From: Pseudomonas sp. LS-2
Lineage (GTDB): Bacteria > Pseudomonadota > Gammaproteobacteria > Pseudomonadales > Pseudomonadaceae
DNA length: 46,484 nt
NCBI RefSeq assembly: GCF_003605735.1
Contig: NZ_QXTJ01000022.1
Coordinates: 3,352 to 49,835, forward strand
Direction: 5' to 3'
Shown: positions 8,201 to 16,854 of the stretch, one piece after another
Position numbering within the stretch: the stretch's first letter is position 1
Layout: each line of letters starts with the position of its first letter
The notes under the pieces: generated by a model
Database searches by the model: none
Told to the model about the DNA's origin: nothing
What the model saw: the letters and a program-made list of their open reading frames with translations, nothing else
Position numbers and translations under genes: made by a program

Positions 8201-9739
8201 TCAGGCCTTGGCCTTGGGCATCTGGGAAACCAGCGAAAGATTCACGTCCATGCCTTCCACCTGAAAATGCGGCACGGCGTAGAGGGTGCTGCGGAAGAAC
8301 CCCGGATTGTCGTCAATGTCCTCGACCACCACCTTGCCGTCCCGCAGCGGGTGCGAGGCCTGCAAGTCGTCGCCGGGGTCGGTCATCTCGGTGACCAGCC
8401 CGCTGATCCACTTGTTCAGCTCCAGCTCCAGCAGGCGACGATCCTTGGTAGTGCCGATGTTTTCCCGCTGGATCAGCTTCAGGTAGTGGGCGATCCGCGA
8501 CAGCAGGAAGATGTACGGCAGGCGCGAATTGATCCGGCTGTTGGCCGTGGCCTCGGGGGTGTCGTACAAGGCGGGCTTCTGCGCCGAGTTGGCAGAGAAG
8601 AAGCAGCCGTAGTCGCGATTTTTGTAATACGAAAGGGGGATGAATCCGAGGTTGGCGAACTCGAATTCACGGGTCTCGGAAATCAGTACCTCCGAAGGAA
8701 TCTTGACCTGGCTGCCGGTGCCCAGGTCATACAGGTGGATCGGCAGATCGGTTACCGCGCCGCCCGATTGCGGGCCGCGGATCTGCACGCACCAGCCGTT
8801 GGCGATAAAGCTTTTGACCATGTTCGCGGCGAAGGCGAAAGACGCGTTGGTCCACAGGTATTTGCCGTGGTCGGGGCCCTTGACGCTTTCGACGTAATTG
8901 AAGCTGCGCACCGGGATGGTGTCCGGCCCATAGGGCAGGCGCCCCAGCACACGGGGCATGGTGAGGCCGATGTAGCGGGCATCGTCGGTGTCGCGGAAGG
9001 CTTTCCATTTGAGGTATTCGGCGCGGTCGAAGTAATTGCCGATGTCCTTGATCGCCGCCACCTCTTCCATTGATTCCTTGCCGAAGAAAGCAGGCCCCAC
9101 CGAGCCGATGAACGGCATGTGCGCGGCGGCCGCCACCTTCGAGATGCTGCGCAGCAGGGCAATGTCCTGCGGACTGCGGTCGAATTCGAAATTGGAAATG
9201 GCAGCAGCGATCGGCTCGCCACCGGGGGTGTCGTACTCTTGGGTGTAGGTGTGGATATACAGACCGCTCTGGGATATTTCAGGCGCGTCCTCGAAATCCT
9301 GCACCAGGTGATCCTTGCTGATATCCAGTAACTCAATGCGCACGTTCTGTCGAAAATCGGTCTGATCGATCACAGACTTCACGCCCCGCCAAGTGGACTC
9401 GACACGTTGAAACTCGGGGTGATGCATGACCGCATCCAGTTGACGGCTGATCTGCGCATCAATTGACGCGATGTGTTCGTCGAGCAATGTTTTATCCAGC
9501 CGCTCGACGGTACGTGAAGACTGTTTTAGCAGATCAAGGAATACGCTGACCGCTGCGGTCACGCGTTCATCCGCCGACGTCTCGGATAATGTTTCGTTAT
9601 TTTGAAATGCTTCAATATCCCCGAGTGCCGCTACCGGACTGAGGTTTATTTTGTTAAACAATGCGCTGTATACACTCTGGTGTGTTTCGGGCAATACAGT
9701 GCCGCCGTCCGACACTGCGGAAGTTTGTTTAAATGACAT
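8201..9739 (-). CDS. tssC: T6SS sheath large subunit TssC
   Basis: TssC and TssB polymerise into the contractile sheath. The 512-aa product contains 'FQRVESTWRGVKSVID', 'ISNFEFDRSPQDIALLRSISKVAAAAHMPFIGS' and 'PRVLGRLPYG', all diagnostic of TssC (VipB). An upstream extension of the frame overlaps the tssB end and lacks homology; MSFKQTSAV is the preferred start. The N-terminal 60 codons are noticeably more AT-rich than the rest. It lies 31 bp after tssB. Confidence 0.96.
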   Translation of the reverse strand: MSFKQTSAVSDGGTVLPETHQSVYSALFNKINLSPVAALGDIEAFQNNETLSETSADERVTAAVSVFLDLLKQSSRTVERLDKTLLDEHIASIDAQISRQLDAVMHHPEFQRVESTWRGVKSVIDQTDFRQNVRIELLDISKDHLVQDFEDAPEISQSGLYIHTYTQEYDTPGGEPIAAAISNFEFDRSPQDIALLRSISKVAAAAHMPFIGSVGPAFFGKESMEEVAAIKDIGNYFDRAEYLKWKAFRDTDDARYIGLTMPRVLGRLPYGPDTIPVRSFNYVESVKGPDHGKYLWTNASFAFAANMVKSFIANGWCVQIRGPQSGGAVTDLPIHLYDLGTGSQVKIPSEVLISETREFEFANLGFIPLSYYKNRDYGCFFSANSAQKPALYDTPEATANSRINSRLPYIFLLSRIAHYLKLIQRENIGTTKDRRLLELELNKWISGLVTEMTDPGDDLQASHPLRDGKVVVEDIDDNPGFFRSTLYAVPHFQVEGMDVNLSLVSQMPKAKA

Positions 9740-9770
9740 ATTGAAAACCTGCTTTAAATAAACGGGACGT

Positions 9771-10274
9771 TTAAATAGTGTCGCGGGACGACAGCCCTGC
9801 CAGTTCGTTGCGAAGTGCGTTACTGAGCCCTTCATCCTTGAGAATGCGCTCCAGTTCCTGACGGAACGTGGCGTTGTCGAGCAGGTTGGACTTGAGGTCG
9901 CGCAGCAGGTTGCGGGTGGCCAGAAGCGCCCGTAATTCTGGGATCTGCCGCGCCACCTGTTCGGGTTCGAAGTCCTTCATCTGCTGGAAGTCCAGCGCAA
10001 CCGAGGTGTCCGAGCCTTCGGGGTCGAAGGTGTTTTCGACGGTCAATTTCAGCGAGGGGGAAAATTCGGAAAGCACACTGTCGAAGTTTTGCTTGTTGAC
10101 ATTGACCTTGCGCCGCTCGGACAGCGAACGCTGTTCGCGGCCGTTGCTGTAATCGCCCATCACCATCAATTTCAACGGAAGTTCGACCTGCTGCTGCGCA
10201 CCGCCGGTGTGCAAATCGAGTTTTATATTGACTCGGGCCTTGGGCACTTCATTCTGAAAGCTGTTTGAAGCCAT
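9771..10274 (-). CDS. tssB: T6SS sheath small subunit TssB
   Basis: The 167-aa partner of TssC (VipA family) starts MASNSFQNEVPKARVNI and contains 'ELPLKLMVMGDYSNG', 'VNVNKQNFDSVLSEF' and 'LLATRNLLRDLKSNLLDN', typical of the family. The start has GGAGGAG immediately upstream. A longer frame exists, but its 35 extra residues come from the leader. It is the first gene of the leftward T6SS operon in this window; the promoter should lie in 10275-10649. Confidence 0.96.
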   Translation of the reverse strand: MASNSFQNEVPKARVNIKLDLHTGGAQQQVELPLKLMVMGDYSNGREQRSLSERRKVNVNKQNFDSVLSEFSPSLKLTVENTFDPEGSDTSVALDFQQMKDFEPEQVARQIPELRALLATRNLLRDLKSNLLDNATFRQELERILKDEGLSNALRNELAGLSSRDTI

Positions 10275-10649
10275 AACTCCTCCACGGGCAACACTTGCAA
10301 TGACGCATTGGGGAAAGGTTCTGGATTGCCGAACCTTTTTATCAGACAAGGGACACTGGCCCAAGCGGCCAAACATCAATAATTGTAAGCACGAATACGG
10401 GGCTGAACATTCAAATGAAGTTCAATGAGCGGCAAGCCTAATGGCCTGGAGTTCAAATCGCCAGCCACTGGAGACAGGACAGGAAGTTTCTTACTTTTTT
10501 CGAGAAGGGTCTTACAAAATGAGCCTTGTGTGGAACTCATTGAAGAAGGCAGGACCCCGGAAGTTAGAGCGATCCGGGGATTTTCATGCAGATGTTCACG
10601 CAAATGATGACAGATGCCACGAGCGAGCCCCGATAAGCGAGGACCTGCC
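10275..10649. promoter_or_regulatory. Intergenic leader upstream of tssB
   Basis: This 375-bp stretch has no convincing gene. AAAGGTTC (10314-10321) and GAACCTTT (10331-10338) form an 8-bp hairpin about 40 bases upstream of tssB, likely in its 5' leader. CCCCGGA (10555-10561) and TCCGGGG (10573-10579) form a second hairpin that could be a weak terminator. No clear -24/-12 sigma-54 site was recognised by eye. Short frames here have no family resemblance. Confidence 0.45.
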
Positions 10650-11057
10650 TCAGGCGCGGCCCACGCCCTCGAATGCCACGTCGACGAGCAGTGCAGGATC
10701 GAGGCTGCGAATGCGCTGTTCGATATGGTAGGCCCCGGCTTCGGCATAGCGCAGGTAAGCGCGGTTGCAGACCACGCACACCCAGAGTCTGCAGCGGTTG
10801 TAGGGGAAGAACTGGGCAGCGATGGGGGCGTCGACCGACCAATAGGACGTGCCCGAAGGATGGTATTCATCCAGGGTCAGGTCCTCTTCCTCGGCGGCGA
10901 TCAGAGAACCGACTTCCTTCAGTTGGCTTTCCTTGAGCGACACCGGCAGCCCTTCCCAACCGGCAAACGATCTGGACATGCAGGTACAGGGCTGGGTGAC
11001 GGTGCTGGAGCGATGGGCGTATTGCTGCAGTTGCGCAAACGTGAGCGGCGTGAACAT
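10650..11057 (-). CDS. Conserved Pseudomonas hypothetical protein with CxC and CxxC motifs
   Basis: The frame encodes about 135 aa from MFTPLTFAQLQQYAHR. A GTG three codons earlier is an alternative start; neither has a strong ribosome site. Visible features are 'TQPCTCMSRSFAGWEGLP' near the N-terminus and 'CRLWVCVVCNRAYLRYAEAGAYHIEQRIR' near the C-terminus, a CxC plus a C-x4-CxxC arrangement that could bind a metal. The ending 'RIRSLDPALLVDVAFE' looks structured. I recall similar Pseudomonas proteins carried under misleading names, but no function can be assigned. It lies 375 bp upstream of the T6SS operon on the same strand and is probably independent. Confidence 0.75.
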   Translation of the reverse strand: MFTPLTFAQLQQYAHRSSTVTQPCTCMSRSFAGWEGLPVSLKESQLKEVGSLIAAEEEDLTLDEYHPSGTSYWSVDAPIAAQFFPYNRCRLWVCVVCNRAYLRYAEAGAYHIEQRIRSLDPALLVDVAFEGVGRA

Positions 11058-11153
11058 GGGCGGCACTCTTGGCAGATGGAAGCTTCAGACTGGGCATTGT
11101 GCAGCGCCGCCGAATTTCTGCCTACCGCAAAACCGCCGTTGTTTACGCCGAAT

Positions 11154-12236
11154 TCAACGCATGACCCGGCGGGTCATATGCCCGCCGGCAAACGGATAGG
11201 AAACATACAGGCCCGAGTCGACCTGCGCCCGTGAAGCCTGGGCTGTGGCGCGGACCTTCGCCGACGCGTCCAGCAACTGCTGTCGCGCCAATCGACCGCC
11301 CTCGACCGCATCGACGATCGCCTGCGCAATGTCATCCAGCCCGGCATCGCTCGACACCAATAAAAGATGGGCGCCAGCGCGCAATGCCGTGACCGCGGTG
11401 TCAGCGATGCTGTTCCCGCGCAGGATCGACACCGCGTCCAGATCGTCAGACACGATCAACCCGTCGAACGCCAGGGTATCGCGCAGCAAGCCGATAATCG
11501 TTTGCGAAGTGCTCGCGGACTGATGTGGATCCAGCGCCGGGAACACCGCAGGGCCCGGCATGATGGCCTGCACGCCAGCGGCGATGACTTGACGGAACAC
11601 CCCCAAGCCATCTTCCAGTGCTTCTGCAGGTCCAGGCACATGGGCGCACGCCACGGCGGGGTCGTGCTCGGTCTGGTAATGGCCGGGGAAATGCTTGGCA
11701 GTGGCGATCACGCCTGCCCGTTGCACACCACGAATGAACGCGCAGGCGATGCGCGACACCTCAGCGGGGTCGGGCCCCAGATTGCGGTTGTGCAGCCATG
11801 GATTGACGCCGGTCACCACATCGACGATGGGCGCCAGAAACAGGTTGATGCCCATGACTCTCGCCGAACTGGCCATTTCGTAGCTGTGAGCTTCGATTTG
11901 CGTGGCACTCAGATCCTTGAGCGCCGAGGCCGTCGGCATGCCGGGGACCAGCTGATGCAAGCGCTGAATGCCGCCCAACTCCTGATCCACGGCCACCAAT
12001 ACCGGCGCGCCCGCACACGCGGCCGCTTGCTCGGCGATCCCCATGAAGTGCGTCTGATTTTCGGAGCGACGGCGTTCGAAACTCATGTGACGGGCGAGGT
12101 ATTCGTCACGGGTTTCGCCCAACAGGATCGATACCCCGCCCCGGTTCAGACAACGGCGCACGGTTTCGTCGAGCTCCAGCCCGGCGAACGCCGGCAAAAG
12201 CACAGAATAGGCGGCCCGCTGCAGTTCGTTCGACAT
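11154..12236 (-). CDS. Glycoside hydrolase family 3 protein (NagZ-like)
   Basis: The 360-aa single-domain GH3 barrel resembles beta-N-acetylhexosaminidases that act on cell-wall fragments. It has 'VAVDQELGGIQRLHQLVPGMP' (84-101), KHFPGH at 181-186 and 'GLIVSDDLDAVSI', whose SDD (263-265) carries the nucleophile Asp. In NagZ, KHFPGH is followed by a loop ending in a DSH acid/base dyad; here the loop reads YQTEHDPAVA, with no DSH. The catalytic acid may therefore differ, and the substrate is uncertain. No signal peptide is seen, so it is cytoplasmic. It is transcribed alone, away from the terminator at 12504-12535. Confidence 0.85.
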   Translation of the reverse strand: MSNELQRAAYSVLLPAFAGLELDETVRRCLNRGGVSILLGETRDEYLARHMSFERRRSENQTHFMGIAEQAAACAGAPVLVAVDQELGGIQRLHQLVPGMPTASALKDLSATQIEAHSYEMASSARVMGINLFLAPIVDVVTGVNPWLHNRNLGPDPAEVSRIACAFIRGVQRAGVIATAKHFPGHYQTEHDPAVACAHVPGPAEALEDGLGVFRQVIAAGVQAIMPGPAVFPALDPHQSASTSQTIIGLLRDTLAFDGLIVSDDLDAVSILRGNSIADTAVTALRAGAHLLLVSSDAGLDDIAQAIVDAVEGGRLARQQLLDASAKVRATAQASRAQVDSGLYVSYPFAGGHMTRRVMR

Positions 12237-12503
12237 TCGTCACCTCGTGCTCGGTTGATGGCATTTGCGTCCGATAATGAGGGATATCGCGACACCAATG
12301 CTCGTTTACGCTCACTTTAATCATTAACCGAGCAAAGTCAACGCTCGTTTCACGCAGGCAGCTCGATCGAAACGAGCACAACAAGGCAATTTCATACGGG
12401 TATGGGTCTCACGGCCGTTGGCCAGAGTCGAAAGCCTATAGCGGTCCCGCGTGCCGGCAGCGGCGTCATCAACAGGTTTGGACCACGCGCAGATCCGGCA
12501 ACG

Positions 12504-12535
12504 AAAAACGGCCGCCCTCAGGGGCGGCCGTTTTT
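12504..12535 (-). terminator. Rho-independent terminator after the histidine phosphatase gene
   Basis: AAAAACGGCCGCCC and GGGCGGCCGTTTTT form a perfect 14-bp stem around a TCAG loop, with A-run and T-run on either side. It could act in both directions. It lies 15 bp past the stop of the leftward gene ending at 12551. The rest of 12237-12503 shows no gene and should hold the promoter of the GH3 gene. Confidence 0.92.
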
Positions 12536-12550
12536 ATTTGCGGGCCTGCT

Positions 12551-13231
12551 TCACGTCGGACAGCCGACTGCTCCATCATTCAGGTTCTGCTTGTAGTTCT
12601 CGTAGTGCAACGTGGCCTTGCCGTTGACCCACTTCAGGGTCAGCACCAGTACCGAGTCGAAGTCGTCGCCCGTCCAGTCCCTGACCAGCTTGAGATCCTT
12701 GCCGGAAGCTTCTTTGGCCACTTTGTTGATCAGCTCCGGCAGGTAGCCATGGGACCAGGCGGTGTAGACCGTGGCGTTGTGGTATTTGTCGCGCATCAAC
12801 TCGTCCGCCAGGTCGCTGGTGTCGTTGGCCGCAAAGTCGATATTGACCGGCAGACCCAGTTTGATGGCGCTCGGGCCCACGGTCATCAATGGACGCAAGT
12901 AGCTGTAGGAATGGTCGCCCTCACCCTCCTCCACGTGACGGCTTGGGTTGGCAGCGAAGATGAAGTCGGCATTGCCGAAGGTTTTCGGCAGCACCGTGGA
13001 CAGGTCGATCGCACGGTTCAGCCCTTGGCAATTCAATTGGCCCAGACCCATGTCGGGCTTTTCCGCGTGGCGCAGAAACACCAGGGTCTGCGTGCCATTC
13101 TTTGGTTCCGCATGCACGCCCTTTCCGACGGTGAACCAGAACACTGCGGAACAGATCAACAGGATCGGCAAAAGGAAATAAGCGAAACGCTGCAACGCGG
13201 CGGAGAAAAACGGGGATTTGAGAAAGGTCAT
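12551..13231 (-). CDS. Membrane-anchored histidine phosphatase superfamily protein
   Basis: The 226-aa protein starts MTFLKSPFFSAALQRF, followed by a hydrophobic segment (about 15-33) that is either a signal anchor or an uncleaved signal peptide. 'LVFLRHAEKPDMG' is the RH(G/A)E-type phosphohistidine motif of the branch 1/2 histidine phosphatases. A 'YTAWSHGYLPEL' stretch may supply the second catalytic His. The catalytic domain should face the periplasm. The frame is open 16 codons further upstream, but that part looks like leader. It stands alone, with a strong terminator behind it. Substrate unknown. Confidence 0.8.
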   Translation of the reverse strand: MTFLKSPFFSAALQRFAYFLLPILLICSAVFWFTVGKGVHAEPKNGTQTLVFLRHAEKPDMGLGQLNCQGLNRAIDLSTVLPKTFGNADFIFAANPSRHVEEGEGDHSYSYLRPLMTVGPSAIKLGLPVNIDFAANDTSDLADELMRDKYHNATVYTAWSHGYLPELINKVAKEASGKDLKLVRDWTGDDFDSVLVLTLKWVNGKATLHYENYKQNLNDGAVGCPT

Positions 13232-13443
13232 GATGGCCTGGATTCTTATGGTGCATGAAGGGCTGTGCGCCCTGTGCAACGTCCCTGTTAACTGGCGATC
13301 GGCTGGCCAGTGCAGGCTAACGAAGCATTGTGTCCGTATGAAGAATGACCATCAGAGGGGAAATCGCTTCAGAGGTTGCACGCAAACCCCTGATTTTCGG
13401 TATTTTTCGCCGAACGGTATGTAAGAGGATGTATCCAGCGGAT

Positions 13444-14580
13444 CTACGCGACGGCCTCACGCGCCTTGTAACGGCTGCAGACCACCGCGCTGACCACCAC
13501 CGCCAGCCCCGCCAGGCTGTACACCCACGACGGTGACGCGATGGGCAGCAAAACCCCGGCCAGCAGCGGCCCGACCCCGGCACCGACGTCGCGCCAGACA
13601 GCGTTGCCGGCCAGCGCCTGCACCCGCCCGGCGCCCGGATTGCGCTCGGCGACCAGGGTGGTCACCAACGGCAATTGCAAGGCCCGCAAGATCAACACAC
13701 TGCCCGCGCCGATGATCAGCCAGTGGAAGCCAAAGGCGGTGAGCGCCAGGGTCGTCAGCGCCGAGAAGAACACCAGCATGCGCACCGCGCCGAAACTGGC
13801 GGCAGCGCGTCCACCCAGCGGGCTCAGGAGCATTTCCGACGCATAGCGCAGCGCGAGCAGAACGCCTGCGATGAACACCGCGTTGCCGCCCAGTACCGAC
13901 TGCGCCTGCAACGACAGACCGAAAATGAACAGCCCGTCCAGCGCGACACCTTCGATGAAGGACCACATGGCAATGCTGTCCGGCGCCTTGAATCGACGGC
14001 CTCCGGCGCTCGGCATGGCGTGAGGAATCTTGGGCAAACCCTTGGCGACCCACAGCGCGGCGAGCGAAAAGAAAGCGAGAATCAAGAAAATCAGACGTGG
14101 CCCGAAATGCAGGCTGATCAGTGCGCCGATGGGCAGTGCCAGCATCGGCCCAATGGCAATGATCGCGCGGGACGTGCCCGCTCGCCGTGCAGCGCCCCCC
14201 GCCTCGGACGTCGCCAACGCCTGGGTGGACAGATTCAGCGCACCGAAGGTCAGGCCCCATCCAAGGCGCAGGATCAATAACCACCAGAAACCGGTGAAGA
14301 ACGAATTGCCGAACGCACAGAGTGCTGACACCAGCGCCGCCAGCATCACCGTAGGGCGGTCGCCGTGCCGAGCATAGAAACGCACCACATAGCTGTAGCC
14401 GAAGATCCGCACCAGGCGGTTCGCCGCCAGCAAAACCCCAGCCTCGGCCAGGCTGATACCGAAGGCATCGGCGTTCATGGGCAGTAACAAGTAGAGCAGG
14501 ACATCGCTGGGCAAGCACAGACTGAGGACGGTCGCCGCACGACGGGAAGCGGAATCGGCATCTCGGGCAGGGGCAGACAT
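13444..14580 (-). CDS. MFS permease, substrate unknown
   Basis: The protein of about 378 aa has roughly twelve hydrophobic segments in two halves, a 'RLVRIFGYSYVVRFYARHGDRPTVM' loop after the second helix (MFS motif A-like), and 'RLGWGLTFGALNLSTQAL'. MSAPARDADS is chosen as start because helix 1 begins soon after; the longer frame adds polar residues without homology. It is divergent from ptxS, with 336 bp between the starts. That gap carries a PtxS operator much nearer to ptxS. No evidence links this permease to ketogluconate. Confidence 0.8.
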   Translation of the reverse strand: MSAPARDADSASRRAATVLSLCLPSDVLLYLLLPMNADAFGISLAEAGVLLAANRLVRIFGYSYVVRFYARHGDRPTVMLAALVSALCAFGNSFFTGFWWLLILRLGWGLTFGALNLSTQALATSEAGGAARRAGTSRAIIAIGPMLALPIGALISLHFGPRLIFLILAFFSLAALWVAKGLPKIPHAMPSAGGRRFKAPDSIAMWSFIEGVALDGLFIFGLSLQAQSVLGGNAVFIAGVLLALRYASEMLLSPLGGRAAASFGAVRMLVFFSALTTLALTAFGFHWLIIGAGSVLILRALQLPLVTTLVAERNPGAGRVQALAGNAVWRDVGAGVGPLLAGVLLPIASPSWVYSLAGLAVVVSAVVCSRYKAREAVA

Positions 14581-14839
14581 GCGCAGAAAGGTCCTGTAAC
14601 ACAATTGAATTCGCAGCATGCAGACCGTGGCTATGCCTGACAACCTTTGATTCGGTTTTTTTAGCCCTCGGATGCCGGCTTCCACCTCTGAAGCAGCACC
14701 GCTCACCGTCGACAGCGATCATTGCCCAGGCCACCGCCGCCAAGCCGGGCCGCGCCAGCGTGTGCAAACCCCGAGCCCGTGGCCTGAGATCACCTTTCAT
14801 CCGATCCCGAGTTGACGACGCGCGCGCTTTGGTGTTTCC

Positions 14840-14853
14840 TGAAACCGGTTTCA
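14840..14853. promoter_or_regulatory. PtxS operator upstream of ptxS
   Basis: TGAAACCGGTTTCA is a perfect 14-bp palindrome ending 63 bp before the ptxS start. The same sequence is the established PtxS recognition site in Pseudomonas, so autoregulation is likely. The rest of 14581-14916 shows no gene. Confidence 0.92.
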
Positions 14854-14916
14854 GAGCGATGCGCTCTTGGTAAAAGCCTGCTGATAAATCCAAAAAAGGG
14901 TCAGGCCTTGAACAAC

Positions 14917-15930
14917 ATGTCAAACCCGACGCGTGCCCGCGTCACCATGAATGACGTCGCCGACATGGCGGGCGTTTCGAAGGCCAGCGTCTCGCGCTTC
15001 ATCGGCGAAGACCGGCAATTGCTGTCCGAAGCCATTGCCCGGCGCATCGAACACGCCATCGACACCCTCGGTTATCGCCCCAATCAAATGGCACGTGGCC
15101 TCAAGCGCGGTCGTACGCGCCTGATCGGCATGCTGGTGGCCGACATCCGCAACCCCTATTCCATTGCCGTCATGCACGGCGTCGAAACCGCCTGCCGCAA
15201 ACACGGCTACAGCCTGGTGGTGTGCAACACCGATCGCGACGACGAGCAGGAACGCCTGCATCTGGCCGCGCTGCGCTCGTACAACATCGAAGGCCTGATC
15301 GTGAACACCCTCGGCCATCATCTGGATGAGCTGCGCGAACTGCACACCGAGCTGCCGATGGTGTTGGTGGACCGCAAGGTCGATCAATTGCAAAGCGACC
15401 TGGTCGGGCTGAACAACATCGCCGCCGTCGAGCAGGCCATGGATCACCTTTACCAGTCGGGTTATCGCGACATCCTCATGGTCACCGAACCGCAGGACGG
15501 CACCAGTTCGCGGATCGAACGTGTCGATGCCTTCAAGGCCGGGGTCGCCCACCGCTCCGGAATGCGCGGCCAGGTGCGCGAAACCGGCGACAACCTGCGC
15601 GATCATCTGCGCGACTTCCTCGCGGACAGTGGCCACGGTCACAAGGCGCTGTTCACCGGCAACGGCGTGGCGACCCTGAGCAGCACCCGCCAGTTGCACG
15701 AACTGGGTTGTCATCTGTTCGACGACATCGGTCTGATCGCCCTCGACGAACTGGACTGGTACCCCCTGGTCGGCAGCGGCATCACCTCTCTGGCGCAACC
15801 GACCCACGACATCGGCGTGACCGCATTCGAGTGCCTGCTCGAACGCCTGCGCGGCGATCAGGAACCGGTCAAGACCTACGATTTCCCGGCTCAACTGATC
15901 GTGCGTGGCTCTACGCGGCCGCGATCCTGA
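14917..15930 (+). CDS. ptxS: LacI-family repressor PtxS of 2-ketogluconate use
   Basis: PtxS represses its own gene and the kgu operon until it binds 2-ketogluconate. The 337-aa protein has the LacI helix-turn-helix 'VTMNDVADMAGVSKASVSRFI' near residues 9-29, a hinge 'LGYRPNQMARGLKRGRT', and a periplasmic-binding-type sensor domain. The MSNPTRAR start is chosen because the HTH follows directly; the longer frame would run back through the operator. Identical palindromes before ptxS and kguE, together with the kgu genes downstream, make the identification strong. The gene ends 105 bp before kguE. Confidence 0.95.
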   Translation: MSNPTRARVTMNDVADMAGVSKASVSRFIGEDRQLLSEAIARRIEHAIDTLGYRPNQMARGLKRGRTRLIGMLVADIRNPYSIAVMHGVETACRKHGYSLVVCNTDRDDEQERLHLAALRSYNIEGLIVNTLGHHLDELRELHTELPMVLVDRKVDQLQSDLVGLNNIAAVEQAMDHLYQSGYRDILMVTEPQDGTSSRIERVDAFKAGVAHRSGMRGQVRETGDNLRDHLRDFLADSGHGHKALFTGNGVATLSSTRQLHELGCHLFDDIGLIALDELDWYPLVGSGITSLAQPTHDIGVTAFECLLERLRGDQEPVKTYDFPAQLIVRGSTRPRS

Positions 15931-16008
15931 ATCCCCCTTTTCGTACCGCAGGTCTTCGGGCCTGATTATTTGCAGAACTTTCTTCGAGGCCGTTGTCTCG
16001 AACAAAAA

Positions 16009-16022
16009 TGAAACCGGTTTCA
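16009..16022. promoter_or_regulatory. PtxS operator in the kguE leader
   Basis: This is a second perfect TGAAACCGGTTTCA palindrome. It ends only 13 bp before the kguE ATG and abuts the AGAGGA ribosome site. A repressor bound here would sit downstream of the promoter, so blocking of elongation or late initiation is more likely than blocking of polymerase binding. Confidence 0.93.
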
Positions 16023-16035
16023 GAGGACAATAACA

Positions 16036-16854
16036 ATGAAGCGATTCCCCGTTGCCATCAGCCTGGGCGCCTTCGGTGCCGATCTTGTTCGCGAACGCGG
16101 ACAGGCGAGTTTCATCCCCCTTCTGGTCAAGGCTGGCGTCAGCCGCATGGAACTGCGCGAAGAACTGTTCACCGGGCGTGAGGATCTGCCGGCCCTTGGT
16201 CAAGCCATTCGCGCACAAGGTCTGGAATGCCTGTATTCGGCGCCGCTGGAACTGTGGTGCGAAGGCGAGCATCAGCCCAACCCTGAACTTGAACCGACCC
16301 TGAAGCAGGCGTCTGCCTGCGGTGCGGCATGGCTTAAAGTCTCCCTGGGCCATCTGACTGAAGACAGCGACGTGGCCGCCCTCGCCGACCGCCTCGCCCG
16401 CTACGACGTACACCTGTTGGTCGAGAACGACCAGACCCCGCAAGGCGGTCGTATCGAGCCGTTCACTGAGTTTTTTGCCCGGGTGGACGCGTTGCAGATG
16501 CCCATCGGCATGACCTTCGACATCGGCAACTGGATGTGGCAGGAACAGTCGGCCACACGCGCCGCCCGCGAGCTGGGCCGCTACGTCGAATACGTGCATT
16601 GCAAAGCCGTAGTGCGCAATCCGGCCGGCAAACTGATCGCAATTCCACCCGAAGCGAGCGACCTGCAGCAGTGGGAGCAATTGCTCACGCACATGGCCCC
16701 AGGCCTGCCCCGCGCCGTCGAATACCCGCTGCAAGGGGAAGACCTGCTGACGGTGACTCGCGTTCAGGTCGATGCCCTTGCCCGGCTCGGCCAGGCGTGC
16801 GCTTCAGTGTCGACGTCCGTTCAACGTTCCGCCGAGGTCGCGAGCCATGTCTGA
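16036..16854 (+). CDS. kguE: KguE, sugar isomerase/epimerase-like protein of the ketogluconate operon
   Basis: The 272-aa TIM-barrel protein of the xylose-isomerase-like superfamily is the first gene of the kgu operon. It starts [21 protein letters not shown] and shows '[13 protein letters not shown]', '[15 protein letters not shown]' and '[14 protein letters not shown]', where the Glu and Asp/His positions resemble the metal site of this superfamily. Its exact step in 2-ketogluconate catabolism is not settled from sequence. The 3' end overlaps kguK by 8 bp. Confidence 0.9.
   Translation: MKRFPVAISLGAFGADLVRERGQASFIPLLVKAGVSRMELREELFTGREDLPALGQAIRAQGLECLYSAPLELWCEGEHQPNPELEPTLKQASACGAAWLKVSLGHLTEDSDVAALADRLARYDVHLLVENDQTPQGGRIEPFTEFFARVDALQMPIGMTFDIGNWMWQEQSATRAARELGRYVEYVHCKAVVRNPAGKLIAIPPEASDLQQWEQLLTHMAPGLPRAVEYPLQGEDLLTVTRVQVDALARLGQACASVSTSVQRSAEVASHV

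Noticed and set aside
10425..10731. Two short plus-strand frames upstream of tssB
   Set aside because: No ribosome site, no recognisable domain, and they run into the antisense of the small Cys-rich gene.
14920..16734. 604-codon minus-strand frame opposite ptxS and kguE
   Set aside because: It spans two recognised genes and both lack any antisense homologue; it is a shadow frame.
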